A DNA stretch of 10,624 nucleotides, taken from NCBI GenBank assembly GCA_045601465.1, contig JAZRZU010000102.1, positions 1 through 10,624 of the forward strand, written 5' to 3'. The stretch's first letter is position 1, and each line of letters starts with the position of its first letter. Made by a program: the position numbers and the translations under genes. The notes beneath the pieces were generated by a model that saw only the letters and a list, made by a program, of their open reading frames with translations, had not been told where the DNA came from and made no database searches. This stretch comes from RGIG3009 sp045601465 (GTDB lineage: Bacteria; Bacillota; Clostridia; Oscillospirales; Acutalibacteraceae). Below, in pieces: positions 1-5,581 of this stretch.

Positions 1-370
1 ACAGCACGCCGTCTTGTGAAGTATATGCTGTGTTGTTTTCGTCAACGGCGATGGAAGTGAGACTGCTGCAACCTTGAAACGCAGAATTCCCAATACTCGT
101 CACACTGTCCGGGATGGTGATTGAGGTTAGACTGCTGCAACCGTAAAACGCCTCATACCCAATGCTCGTCACCAGATAGCCACCGATTCCGGACGGAATG
201 ATAACGTCACCACCCCCACCGCTATAACCGGTGATGGCGGCTTCACCGTCCGCTACGGTATATGTGTAATCGCTACTCGTTTCCGCATTCGCCGTTATGT
301 TAAATACCCCTGTTGGCATCGTACAAAACAGCAATGCACAGATCATAACGATCGATAATACTTTTTTCAT
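1..370 (-). CDS. Secreted BspA-like leucine-rich-repeat protein, N-terminal part (runs off left edge)
   Basis: The reading frame opens at an ATG (368-370) and stays open to the window edge, giving 123 residues. It begins MKKVLSIVMICALLFC, a positively charged n-region and hydrophobic core, followed by a likely signal-peptidase site after NITANA (about residue 29). The mature part then shows two BspA-type repeats with the pattern VTSIG-x3-AF-x-GCSSLTSI, 23 residues apart, and a trailing IAVDENN...SQDGVL segment typical of this LRR_5/BspA family. The start is supported by an AAGG Shine-Dalgarno motif 7 nt upstream. Such proteins are exported and often displayed on the surface, where they bind host, matrix or other cells; the ligand here cannot be told. 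It is a separate transcription unit from the ribosomal genes, with its own promoter and leader. Total length and anchor are unknown because the C-terminus lies outside the window. Confidence 0.9.
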   Translation of the reverse strand, partial: MKKVLSIVMICALLFCTMPTGVFNITANAETSSDYTYTVADGEAAITGYSGGGGDVIIPSGIGGYLVTSIGYEAFYGCSSLTSITIPDSVTSIGNSAFQGCSSLTSIAVDENNTAYTSQDGVL

Positions 371-414
371 TTGATCACCTTCAATTTTTAGATAATGCGA
401 TATGTTATCAAGGA

Positions 415-434
415 ACACAGGGATGGTTCTGTGT
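415..434. repeat. REP-like palindrome 1
   Basis: The arms ACACAG and CTGTGT flank a GGATGGTT centre. The layout (short palindromic arms around a GGGAyGGTTCT-like core) matches the second element 60 nt to the right, and both cores point the same way on the plus strand. From general knowledge, short palindromes with a GGGACGGTTCT core are scattered through Clostridia and related genomes and often occur near IS200-like (Y1/RAYT) transposases. Assignment to that group is from memory of the motif, not from a search. Confidence 0.5.
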
Positions 435-493
435 GTTAATAAAGTTTTCTTACAATTCCAAAACTAACACCCGTCAGCCTGCTTGTTTGTCGT

Positions 494-520
494 GAGACAA
501 GGGGACGGTTCTCTTGTCTC
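494..520. repeat. REP-like palindrome 2
   Basis: Perfect 8-bp arms GAGACAAG (494-501) and CTTGTCTC (513-520) enclose the 11-nt centre GGGACGGTTCT. The core is asymmetric, as in REP-type elements in which a transposase reads one orientation. It is related to the element at 415-434 but with different arms. It lies in the likely untranslated leader of the LRR gene. It is not followed by a T-run on either strand, so it does not look like a terminator. Confidence 0.6.
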
Positions 521-556
521 TCGCAGTGGTTCGCCTTTGCCTTCCTTATGATAACA

Positions 557-584
557 ATTATACTGTATTTATCCTTTATGTCAA
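557..584 (-). promoter_or_regulatory. Perfect-consensus housekeeping sigma promoter for the LRR gene
   Basis: Read on the minus strand, the -35 box TTGACA (complement of 579-584) and the -10 box TATAAT (complement of 557-562) are both exact consensus hexamers, separated by 16 nt (563-578), one short of the 17-nt optimum. The surroundings are AT-rich. It points leftward at the LRR gene and lies about 50 nt beyond the ribosomal operon terminator. Predicted transcription start is about 549-551. Confidence 0.8.
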
Positions 585-634
585 TGAAAAAAGTACTTGT
601 TGGCACATACAATTATCAAAACCACCGTAACACA

Positions 635-675
635 AAAGAACAGCCGGAAGGTATAAAACCTTCCGGCTGTTCTTT
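635..675 (-). terminator. Intrinsic terminator of the ribosomal protein operon (after rplQ)
   Basis: An 18-bp perfect inverted repeat (635-652 and 658-675) with a 5-nt loop (ATAAA) starts about 70 nt after the rplQ stop. The GC-rich core CAGCCGGAAGGT pairs with ACCTTCCGGCTG. On the minus-strand transcript the hairpin ends in UUCUUUU, a U-rich tail that overlaps the A-U base of the stem. The other strand also gives a T-rich tail, so it could work in both directions, although no plus-strand gene needs it. Confidence 0.85.
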
Positions 676-745
676 GTTCTCTATTCTCCGTTCAAATATA
701 ACGGAAAGGCTGAAATTGCCTTTATTCGTGAAATAATATAGGTGA

Positions 746-1090
746 TTATTTCACGAGCTCAATGATCGCCATTTCAGCGGCATCACCACGGCGAGGACCG
801 ATTTTGATGATGCGGGTGTAACCGCCGTTGCGGCCTTCATAGGAAGGGGCAATCTCATCAAACAATTTTTTGCAAACGCTCTCCTTCGTTACAAAAGAGA
901 ACACCAACCGCTTATTCGCCAAAGTGGGCTGTTTTGCGATCGTAATCATTTTTTCCGTCATGGCACGAACTTCCTTAGCACGGGTAACGGTCGTTTCAAT
1001 ACGTCCCTTTTCCAGAAGGAAGGTCACCATCGCTCTCAGCATGGCCATACGGGAAGCGGTCGGTCTGCCGAGTTTACGAGTTCCGGGCAT
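746..1090 (-). CDS. rplQ: 50S ribosomal protein L17
   Basis: This 114-residue protein starts MPGTRKLGRPTASRMAMLRA and contains the family signature IETTVTRAKEVRAMTEKMIT. It ends with the usual basic, glycine-rich C-terminus including GGYTRIIKIGPRRGDAAEMAIIEL. L17 is a large-subunit protein near the polypeptide exit tunnel. Length and sequence fit the short bacterial form without a C-terminal extension. AAGGAG lies 9 nt before the ATG. It is the last gene of the operon: rpoA ends 39 nt upstream and the terminator hairpin begins about 70 nt downstream. No ECF transporter or truA genes follow, although these often do in Firmicutes. Confidence 0.98.
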   Translation of the reverse strand: MPGTRKLGRPTASRMAMLRAMVTFLLEKGRIETTVTRAKEVRAMTEKMITIAKQPTLANKRLVFSFVTKESVCKKLFDEIAPSYEGRNGGYTRIIKIGPRRGDAAEMAIIELVK

Positions 1091-1129
1091 GTGAATTCAC
1101 TCCTTTTCAGAATTCTGCGGAATAGTTGT

Positions 1130-2083
1130 TTATTCCTCTTCGGCGCGCAGGCTTAATCCCAGTGACGCCAGCTTGTTAATAACTTCTTCTAAAGACTTGC
1201 GGCCGAGGTTGCGAACTTTCATCATGTCGTCCTCTGTCTTGTTAGCCAAGTCTTCTACGGTGTTGATACCGGCACGTTTCAGGCAGTTGAACGAACGAAC
1301 CGACAAATCCAGTTCTTCGGTGGTCATTTCCAGCACCTTTTCCTTGCCCTTGTCGTCTTTTTCGACCATGATCGAATCGCCGGCAAACGTTTCACCGGAA
1401 AGATCAACAAACAGAGCCAGGTGGTCGGTAATAATTTTAGCAGCCAGCGAAACCGCTTCCTGCGCCGAGATGGTACCGTTGGTCCATACTTCCAAATTCA
1501 ACTTATCATAGTCAGTGATCTGGCCAACACGGGTATTGCTAACCGCATAATTCACCTTTACCACCGGCGTATAGATGGAGTCGACGGGAATAACGCCGAT
1601 AACCGGCTGCATGATCTGCTTGTTCCGTTCTGCCGGAACGTAGCCACGACCCTTGTCTACGGTTATCTCCATGACCAACTTGCCATTTTCGCCCAATGTT
1701 GCGATATGTGTTTCAGGGCGCAGAATTTCCACTTCGCTATCACATTTGATAGAGCCCGCCGTAACTTCGCAGGGGCCCTGCGCGTCAATGTAAACAGTTT
1801 TTGGGCCATCACCATTAAGGTTCAGCACTAAATCTTTGATGTTCAGAACGATCTCTGTTACATCTTCTTTCACACCTTCAATAGTGGAAAACTCGTGAAG
1901 AACACCGTCGATTTTCACCGAGGTGACCGCCACACCGGGCAGAGAGGAAAGCAACACACGACGCAAGCTGTTACCGAGAGTCGTGCCATATCCTCTTTCC
2001 AACGGTTCCACCACAAAGCGACCATACGTGCCATCGGAAGCGAGGTCCAATGCTTCAATTCTGGGCTTCTCAATCTCTATCAT
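1130..2083 (-). CDS. rpoA: DNA-directed RNA polymerase subunit alpha
   Basis: The 317-residue length is typical of Firmicutes alpha. The N-terminal domain (about 1-230) carries the dimerisation motif with RGYGTTLGNSLRRVLLSSLPG near residues 30-50, and later GRGYVPAERNK. A charged linker follows (DDKGKEKVLEMT). The C-terminal domain has the helix-hairpin-helix region LDLSVRSFNCLKRAGI...LRNLGRKSLEEV-type sequence, seen here as VRNLGRKSLEEVINKLASLGLSLR, which binds UP elements and activators. Alpha nucleates core polymerase assembly by dimerising and recruiting beta and beta-prime. The start has a strong AAGGAGGG motif 6 nt upstream. The roughly 100-nt gap to rpsD is one of the two longest inside the operon and contains a small hairpin. 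Confidence 0.98.
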   Translation of the reverse strand: MIEIEKPRIEALDLASDGTYGRFVVEPLERGYGTTLGNSLRRVLLSSLPGVAVTSVKIDGVLHEFSTIEGVKEDVTEIVLNIKDLVLNLNGDGPKTVYIDAQGPCEVTAGSIKCDSEVEILRPETHIATLGENGKLVMEITVDKGRGYVPAERNKQIMQPVIGVIPVDSIYTPVVKVNYAVSNTRVGQITDYDKLNLEVWTNGTISAQEAVSLAAKIITDHLALFVDLSGETFAGDSIMVEKDDKGKEKVLEMTTEELDLSVRSFNCLKRAGINTVEDLANKTEDDMMKVRNLGRKSLEEVINKLASLGLSLRAEEE

Positions 2084-2123
2084 TCAAAACCCTCCTTTTA
2101 ATAGACGAAACTGCCATGCATAT

Positions 2124-2141
2124 AACGCATACGCATGCGTT
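2124..2141. other. Small inverted repeat in the rpsD-rpoA spacer
   Basis: AACGCAT (2124-2130) and ATGCGTT (2135-2141) form a perfect 7-bp stem with a 4-nt loop. It lies in the 104-nt spacer between rpsD and rpoA, about 40 nt before the rpoA start. There is no T-run, so it is not a terminator. It could be an RNA stability or processing element, or chance; I see no good promoter hexamers around it. Confidence 0.4.
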
Positions 2142-2187
2142 TCGAAATATGTCGTATGATACTGCAAGTGCTTTGCAATATCTCGGA

Positions 2188-2814
2188 TTATTTCGAGTAC
2201 AACTCGACGATAAGGGTTTCCTCGATCGGAAGATCAATATCTTCACGAGCAGGCACCGCAGCGATTTTCGCTTCCCATTCAGCAGTTTTCTCTAACCACT
2301 TCGGAACAGGACGAGCGCTGTTTGCCTCAACCAATGCCTTCATCTTATCCAATGCACGGCTGTTTTCCTTCAACGCAACAACCTCGCCTACCTTGGTCAG
2401 GTAAGAGGGGATGTTCACCTTGCGGCCATTGACAGTGAAATGACCTTGGGTCACTAACTGACGAGCCTCTGCACGGGAACTTGCAAAACCTAAACGATAA
2501 ACAACGTTATCCAAACGGGATTCCAACAAACGGAGTAAGTTTTCACCCGTCACGCCTTGCATTTTGGAAGCCAATTCAAAATAATGATGGAACTGACCTT
2601 CCAACACGCCGTAATAACGTCTTGCATACTGTTTGGTACGAAGCTGTTTACCATATTCCGAAGCTTTACGATTGCGAGCCTGGCCGTGTTGACCGGGGGC
2701 ATAAGCACGGCGGGAAACAGCACATTTCCCGGTATAGCAGCGTTCGCCTTTTAAAAACAATTTTTGTCCTTCGCGGCGGCAAAGTCTGCACACCGCACCG
2801 GTATATCTTGCCAT
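2188..2814 (-). CDS. rpsD: 30S ribosomal protein S4, zinc-binding form
   Basis: This 208-residue protein starts MARYTGAVCRLCRREG. Four cysteines (C9, C12, C26, C31; C-x2-C-x13-C-x4-C) form the N-terminal zinc site of the C+ type of S4. The central part has YAPGQHGQ and the YYGVLEGQFHHYF region. The S4 RNA-binding domain follows (RLDNVVYRLGFASSRAEARQLVTQGHFTVNG, about residues 98-130). S4 binds 16S rRNA early and helps nucleate small-subunit assembly. The start has an extended Shine-Dalgarno AGGAGGTG 8 nt upstream, closely complementary to the 16S tail. Its place between rpsK and rpoA matches many Clostridia and differs from B. subtilis. Confidence 0.98.
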   Translation of the reverse strand: MARYTGAVCRLCRREGQKLFLKGERCYTGKCAVSRRAYAPGQHGQARNRKASEYGKQLRTKQYARRYYGVLEGQFHHYFELASKMQGVTGENLLRLLESRLDNVVYRLGFASSRAEARQLVTQGHFTVNGRKVNIPSYLTKVGEVVALKENSRALDKMKALVEANSARPVPKWLEKTAEWEAKIAAVPAREDIDLPIEETLIVELYSK

Positions 2815-2841
2815 ATTGGTTGCACCTCCTAAATTCTCGTG

Positions 2842-3246
2842 TTATACGCGTCTTCTCTTGGGAGGACGGCATCCGTTGTGGGGGACCGGCGTTACGTCTT
2901 TAATCATGGTAACATCCAATCCGGCGGTCTGTAAGGCGCGGATAGCCGCTTCACGGCCGGCACCCGGACCCTTCACATACACCTCAACGGTCTTCAAACC
3001 GTGTTCCATTGCTGCTTTGGCGGCAGTTTCAGCAGCCGTTTGTGCAGCAAAAGGAGTCGATTTTCTGGAACCGCGGAAGCCAAGTTCACCGGCACTTGCC
3101 CAGGACAAAGCATTACCCTGTGTATCGGTGATGGTAACAATGGTGTTATTGAATGTGGACTGGATATGTGCGGCGCCACGCTCAATATTTTTACGCTCTT
3201 TGCGACGAACAGTGTTCTTTTTCGCAGTTGTTTTTGCAGCAGCCAT
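2842..3246 (-). CDS. rpsK: 30S ribosomal protein S11
   Basis: This 134-residue protein has a basic N-terminal tail (TTAKKNTVRRKERKN) followed by the family core: HIQSTFNNTIVTITD, GNALSWASAGELGFRGSRKSTPFAAQTAAE and VYVKGPGAGREAAIRALQ. It ends with the conserved VTPVPHNGCRPPKRRRV. S11 sits on the platform of the small subunit near the mRNA exit and the E site. GGAGGG lies 7 nt before the ATG. It ends 27 nt before rpsD and starts 16 nt after rpsM, the usual order in the alpha operon. Confidence 0.98.
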   Translation of the reverse strand: MAAAKTTAKKNTVRRKERKNIERGAAHIQSTFNNTIVTITDTQGNALSWASAGELGFRGSRKSTPFAAQTAAETAAKAAMEHGLKTVEVYVKGPGAGREAAIRALQTAGLDVTMIKDVTPVPHNGCRPPKRRRV

Positions 3247-3262
3247 TCTCTATCCCTCCTGC

Positions 3263-3631
3263 TTACTTCTTCTTGTTGGCGATGGTCTTCTTGGGACCTT
3301 TACGAGTACGTGCATTCGTTTTGGAGCGTTGACCACGCACCGGGAGACCTTTGCGATGACGCAGACCGCGGTAGCTCCCAATTTCGATTAAACGTTTAAT
3401 ATCGAATGCGATATCACGGCGAAGATCGCCTTCCACGACACAATTGTGGTCAATATACTCACGCAGTTTAGAAACCTCATCTTCGGTCAAATCACGAACA
3501 CGGGTATCCGGATTTACGCCGGATGCTGCCAAGATATCGTTAGAGGTCTTGCGGCCGATACCATAGATATAGGTAAGACCGATCTCTACACGTTTGTCTC
3601 TGGGCAGGTCGACACCAGCTATACGAGCCAT
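3263..3631 (-). CDS. rpsM: 30S ribosomal protein S13
   Basis: This 122-residue protein begins MARIAGVDLPRDKRVEIGLTYIYGIG. It contains the helix-two-turn-helix region and the conserved basic motif GSYRGLRHRKGLPVRGQRSKTNARTRKGP near the C-terminus, which contacts the P-site tRNA. S13 forms bridges between the subunit head and the large subunit. The sequence is full length for the family. AAGGAAGG lies just upstream of the start. It is preceded by rpmJ (56-nt gap) and followed by rpsK. Confidence 0.98.
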   Translation of the reverse strand: MARIAGVDLPRDKRVEIGLTYIYGIGRKTSNDILAASGVNPDTRVRDLTEDEVSKLREYIDHNCVVEGDLRRDIAFDIKRLIEIGSYRGLRHRKGLPVRGQRSKTNARTRKGPKKTIANKKK

Positions 3632-3687
3632 AATAGTATCCTTCCTTTCGATTTTGCCGTCAAGCGGCGGCTTTCAAAGCGTCGGAA

Positions 3688-3801
3688 TTAGCCCTGACGC
3701 TGCTTATGCTTGGGGTTTTCGCAAATGACCATGATGCGGCCCTTGCGTTTGATAATCTTGCACTTTTCGCAGATTTTCTTTACAGAAGGTCTGACTTTCA
3801 T
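3688..3801 (-). CDS. rpmJ: 50S ribosomal protein L36, zinc-binding form
   Basis: This is a 37-residue ORF, easily missed because of its size: MKVRPSVKKICEKCKIIKRK at the N-terminus, then GRIMVICENPKHKQRQG. The zinc ligands C11, C14, C27 and H32 are all present, so this is the C+ form. L36 is the smallest large-subunit protein and stabilises 23S rRNA folding near the L6/L16 region. AAAGGAGG lies 6 nt before the ATG. It lies between infA and rpsM, its canonical place at the start of the alpha-operon block. Confidence 0.97.
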   Translation of the reverse strand: MKVRPSVKKICEKCKIIKRKGRIMVICENPKHKQRQG

Positions 3802-3854
3802 GAAAATGCCTCCTTTGATAGTCATCAGGTCATAGACCTTTACGTTCCATACGT

Positions 3855-4073
3855 TTACTTGGTTCTCCAGGTAATACGCCCTTTGGTCAGGTCATAGGGG
3901 GACATTTCCACCGTGACCTTGTCGCCGGGCAAAATACGAATAAAATTCATACGCAATTTCCCGGAGATATGAGCGAGTATCTGGTGGCCGTTCGCAAGCT
4001 CCACTTGGAATGTTGCATTCGGCAACGCCTCGACCACGACACCCTCCAGTTCAATAACGTCCGCTTTGGACAT
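3855..4073 (-). CDS. infA: Translation initiation factor IF-1
   Basis: This 72-residue protein is exactly the usual length. It begins MSKADVIELEGVVVEALPNATF and continues through LANGHQILAHISGKLRMNFIRILPGDKVTVEMSPYDLTKGRI, the S1-like OB fold of IF-1 with the conserved HISGK-R-x4-RILPGD motif. IF-1 binds the small-subunit A site and acts with IF-2 and IF-3 in start-site selection. AGGGAGG precedes the start. It is 18 nt downstream of map and 53 nt upstream of rpmJ. In many Firmicutes a KOW-domain L14e-like gene lies between map and infA; there is no room for one here. Confidence 0.98.
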   Translation of the reverse strand: MSKADVIELEGVVVEALPNATFQVELANGHQILAHISGKLRMNFIRILPGDKVTVEMSPYDLTKGRITWRTK

Positions 4074-4091
4074 GCTGGTTCCTCCCTCTCG

Positions 4092-4838
4092 TTACGGTAT
4101 GGTCAATATAACCGGTCCGTCCGTTGTGATAGCAACGGTGTGCTCAAAATGGGCAGACAATTTGCCATCTCTTGTGACAGTTGTCCATCCATCGGACAAA
4201 ATCTCGACCTCCGGACCGCCTTGATTGATCATAGGTTCAATGGCTAAGGTCATGCCCGGAAGCAAGCGTGGGCCGCGACCGGGAGTCCCGAAATTCGGAA
4301 CGCTGGGGTCCTCGTGTAGATTCGTGCCTACTCCGTGGCCGACGAATTGTCGTACAACCGAGTAACCACGCATCTCGACATACCGCTGAACTGCTGCGCC
4401 GATATCACCAATTCGGTTTCCCGGGGTAGCTGCCGCAATACCTTGCAATAAGCTTTCGCGGGTAGCATCCATTAGTGCTTGGGCATTGGAGGAAATATCT
4501 CCGGCACCAAAAGTCGCAGCGTTATCGCCATGATAACCGTTCAAATACGCACCAACATCAATGCTGACGATATCGCCTGCTTTAATAATGCGTTTGTCCG
4601 GTATGCCGTGGATAACCGTTTCGTTCACAGAAATACAGACGCTGGCAGGATAATCCGCATACCCGAGAAAAGACGGCTTGGCGCCTTGGCTCTCAATGTA
4701 TTGACGGACCAATCGATCAATCTCGCCGGTAGTTACACCGGGTTCGACTGCTTCACCGGCCAGTTTCAACGCTCTTGCCGAGATGATACACGCTTCTCGC
4801 ATGAGAGAAAGCTCTCGACTATTCTTAATTGCGATCAT
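4092..4838 (-). CDS. map: Type I methionine aminopeptidase
   Basis: With the ATG at 4836-4838 the protein has 248 residues, starting MIAIKNSRELSLMREAC. It removes the initiator methionine from nascent chains. The metal ligands are visible: D94 (SIDVGAY), D105 (HGDNAATF), H168 (FVGHGVGTNLHEDP), E201 (LAIEPM) and E232 (HFEHTVAI). H77 (VIHGIP) and H175 line the active site. There is no N-terminal SH3 or zinc extension. An upstream TTG at 4844 would add two codons and overlap the adk stop by 4 nt. GAGG is 7 nt from the ATG but only about 2 nt from the TTG, so the ATG is the better start. Confidence 0.96.
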   Translation of the reverse strand: MIAIKNSRELSLMREACIISARALKLAGEAVEPGVTTGEIDRLVRQYIESQGAKPSFLGYADYPASVCISVNETVIHGIPDKRIIKAGDIVSIDVGAYLNGYHGDNAATFGAGDISSNAQALMDATRESLLQGIAAATPGNRIGDIGAAVQRYVEMRGYSVVRQFVGHGVGTNLHEDPSVPNFGTPGRGPRLLPGMTLAIEPMINQGGPEVEILSDGWTTVTRDGKLSAHFEHTVAITTDGPVILTIP

Positions 4839-4840
4839 AT

Positions 4841-5473
4841 TCAAACCTCAACAGCCGCAAGGGTCAGCCGAGTCGTATCTTCCACAGCCTCTTGCCCCTC
4901 AACCATCACCAGTTTACCAGCTTTTGCATAGTATTCTTTGAGTGGTTCGGTCTGTTCATGATAAACAATCAAGCGTTCTTTTACTGTGTCGGGGTGGTCA
5001 TCCTTGCGCTGAACAAGGGTGTCGCCACACTTATCGCACACACCTTCCACCGTCGGCTTTTTATAGTCGATATGGTAGGATGCGCCACAAGCAGGACAAA
5101 CACGGCGGCCCGATACACGCTGAGCAATCGTCTCGTCTGCAACCTCCAAACTGATAACACGATCGAGAACAATGCCCATACGGTCAAGCGCCTCGGCCTG
5201 AGGAATGGTGCGGGGGAATCCATCCAAAATGAATCCGTTTGCACAATCGCTCTGGGCTAAGCGGTCACGGATAATACCGATCACCACGTCATCCGGAACC
5301 AATTTTCCGGATTCAATATACTGCTTAGCTTTGAGACCCATTTCTGTGCCGCTTTTCAGCGCTTCACGGATAATATTACCCGTAGAAATTGTGGGAATGT
5401 TGAGATGCTCACTGATAATTTCAGCTTGTGTGCCTTTTCCGGCACCGGGAGCACCCAATAAAATCAGCTTCAT
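4841..5473 (-). CDS. adk: Adenylate kinase, zinc-LID type
   Basis: The enzyme interconverts ATP + AMP and 2 ADP. From the ATG at 5473 it has 210 residues and starts MKLILLGAPGAGKGTQAE, with the P-loop at residues 7-15 (K13). The AMP-binding part follows, and the FILDGFPRT motif is at 81-89. The LID domain has a four-cysteine zinc site, C126-x2-C129 and C146-x2-C149, as in Gram-positive enzymes. The usual TGD after the P-loop reads TGN (N33). GAGAGG lies about 9 nt before the ATG. The frame stays open upstream to 5560, but those 29 residues run through a hairpin and do not resemble the family, so I exclude them. Its stop is 2 nt before the map ATG. Confidence 0.97.
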   Translation of the reverse strand: MKLILLGAPGAGKGTQAEIISEHLNIPTISTGNIIREALKSGTEMGLKAKQYIESGKLVPDDVVIGIIRDRLAQSDCANGFILDGFPRTIPQAEALDRMGIVLDRVISLEVADETIAQRVSGRRVCPACGASYHIDYKKPTVEGVCDKCGDTLVQRKDDHPDTVKERLIVYHEQTEPLKEYYAKAGKLVMVEGQEAVEDTTRLTLAAVEV

Positions 5474-5515
5474 AGCATACAACCTCTCTTTGTCGAACTT
5501 GACAACCGTTTCACC

Positions 5516-5548
5516 CGAACCGTCCGACACAATCCGTCGGACGGTTCG
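5516..5548 (-). other. Perfect 13-bp hairpin between secY and adk
   Basis: The arms CGAACCGTCCGAC (5516-5528) and GTCGGACGGTTCG (5536-5548) are exact reverse complements around a 7-nt loop. In the mRNA this is a very stable GC-rich hairpin about 35 nt after the secY stop and about 40 nt before the adk start. No U-run follows it on the minus strand, so it is not a standard intrinsic terminator. Plausible roles are RNase processing, 3'-end protection of the upstream message, or partial attenuation. Its right arm shares GGACGGTTC with the REP-like element at 494-520. Confidence 0.8.
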
Positions 5549-5581
5549 AGGAATAAGCATCGTTGTACAGACAGATAGCTG

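Larger units (their letters stand above)
371..556 (-). other. Long leader region of the LRR gene, non-coding
   Basis: About 180 nt separate the likely transcription start (near 550, just left of the -10 box) from the ATG of the LRR gene. I see no convincing gene in it on either strand. It holds two related palindromes (415-434 and 494-520), described separately, which would fold as hairpins in the transcript, and ends with the gene's ribosome-binding site. No riboswitch family that I recognise is visible, and no intrinsic terminator that would make it an attenuator. Confidence 0.55.

Noticed and set aside
58..142. Direct DNA repeat (AGACTGCTGCAACC at about 60 and 129) as a mobile or regulatory repeat
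   Set aside because: The 69-nt spacing equals 23 codons, and the copies encode the same part of successive BspA leucine-rich repeats, so this is coding repetition.
415..520. CRISPR-like repeats
   Set aside because: Only two units, with different arms and no regular spacers or cas genes; they fit REP-like palindromes better.
494..520. Second terminator upstream of the LRR gene
   Set aside because: The stem is only 8 bp with an 11-nt loop and no T-run follows on either strand.
548..736. Plus-strand 62-codon open frame in the left intergenic region
   Set aside because: It runs straight through the minus-strand promoter and both arms of the terminator hairpin, which gives its apparent internal symmetry. 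No Shine-Dalgarno motif or recognisable domain.
4074..4091. Missing KOW-domain (L14e-like) gene between map and infA
   Set aside because: The gap is only 18 nt; absence of this gene is normal in many Firmicutes, so I do not treat it as a deletion.
5474..5560. 29-residue N-terminal extension of adk from an ATG at 5560
   Set aside because: The P-loop normally lies a few residues from the N-terminus, the extension runs through the 13-bp hairpin, and the downstream ATG has a suitable Shine-Dalgarno motif.
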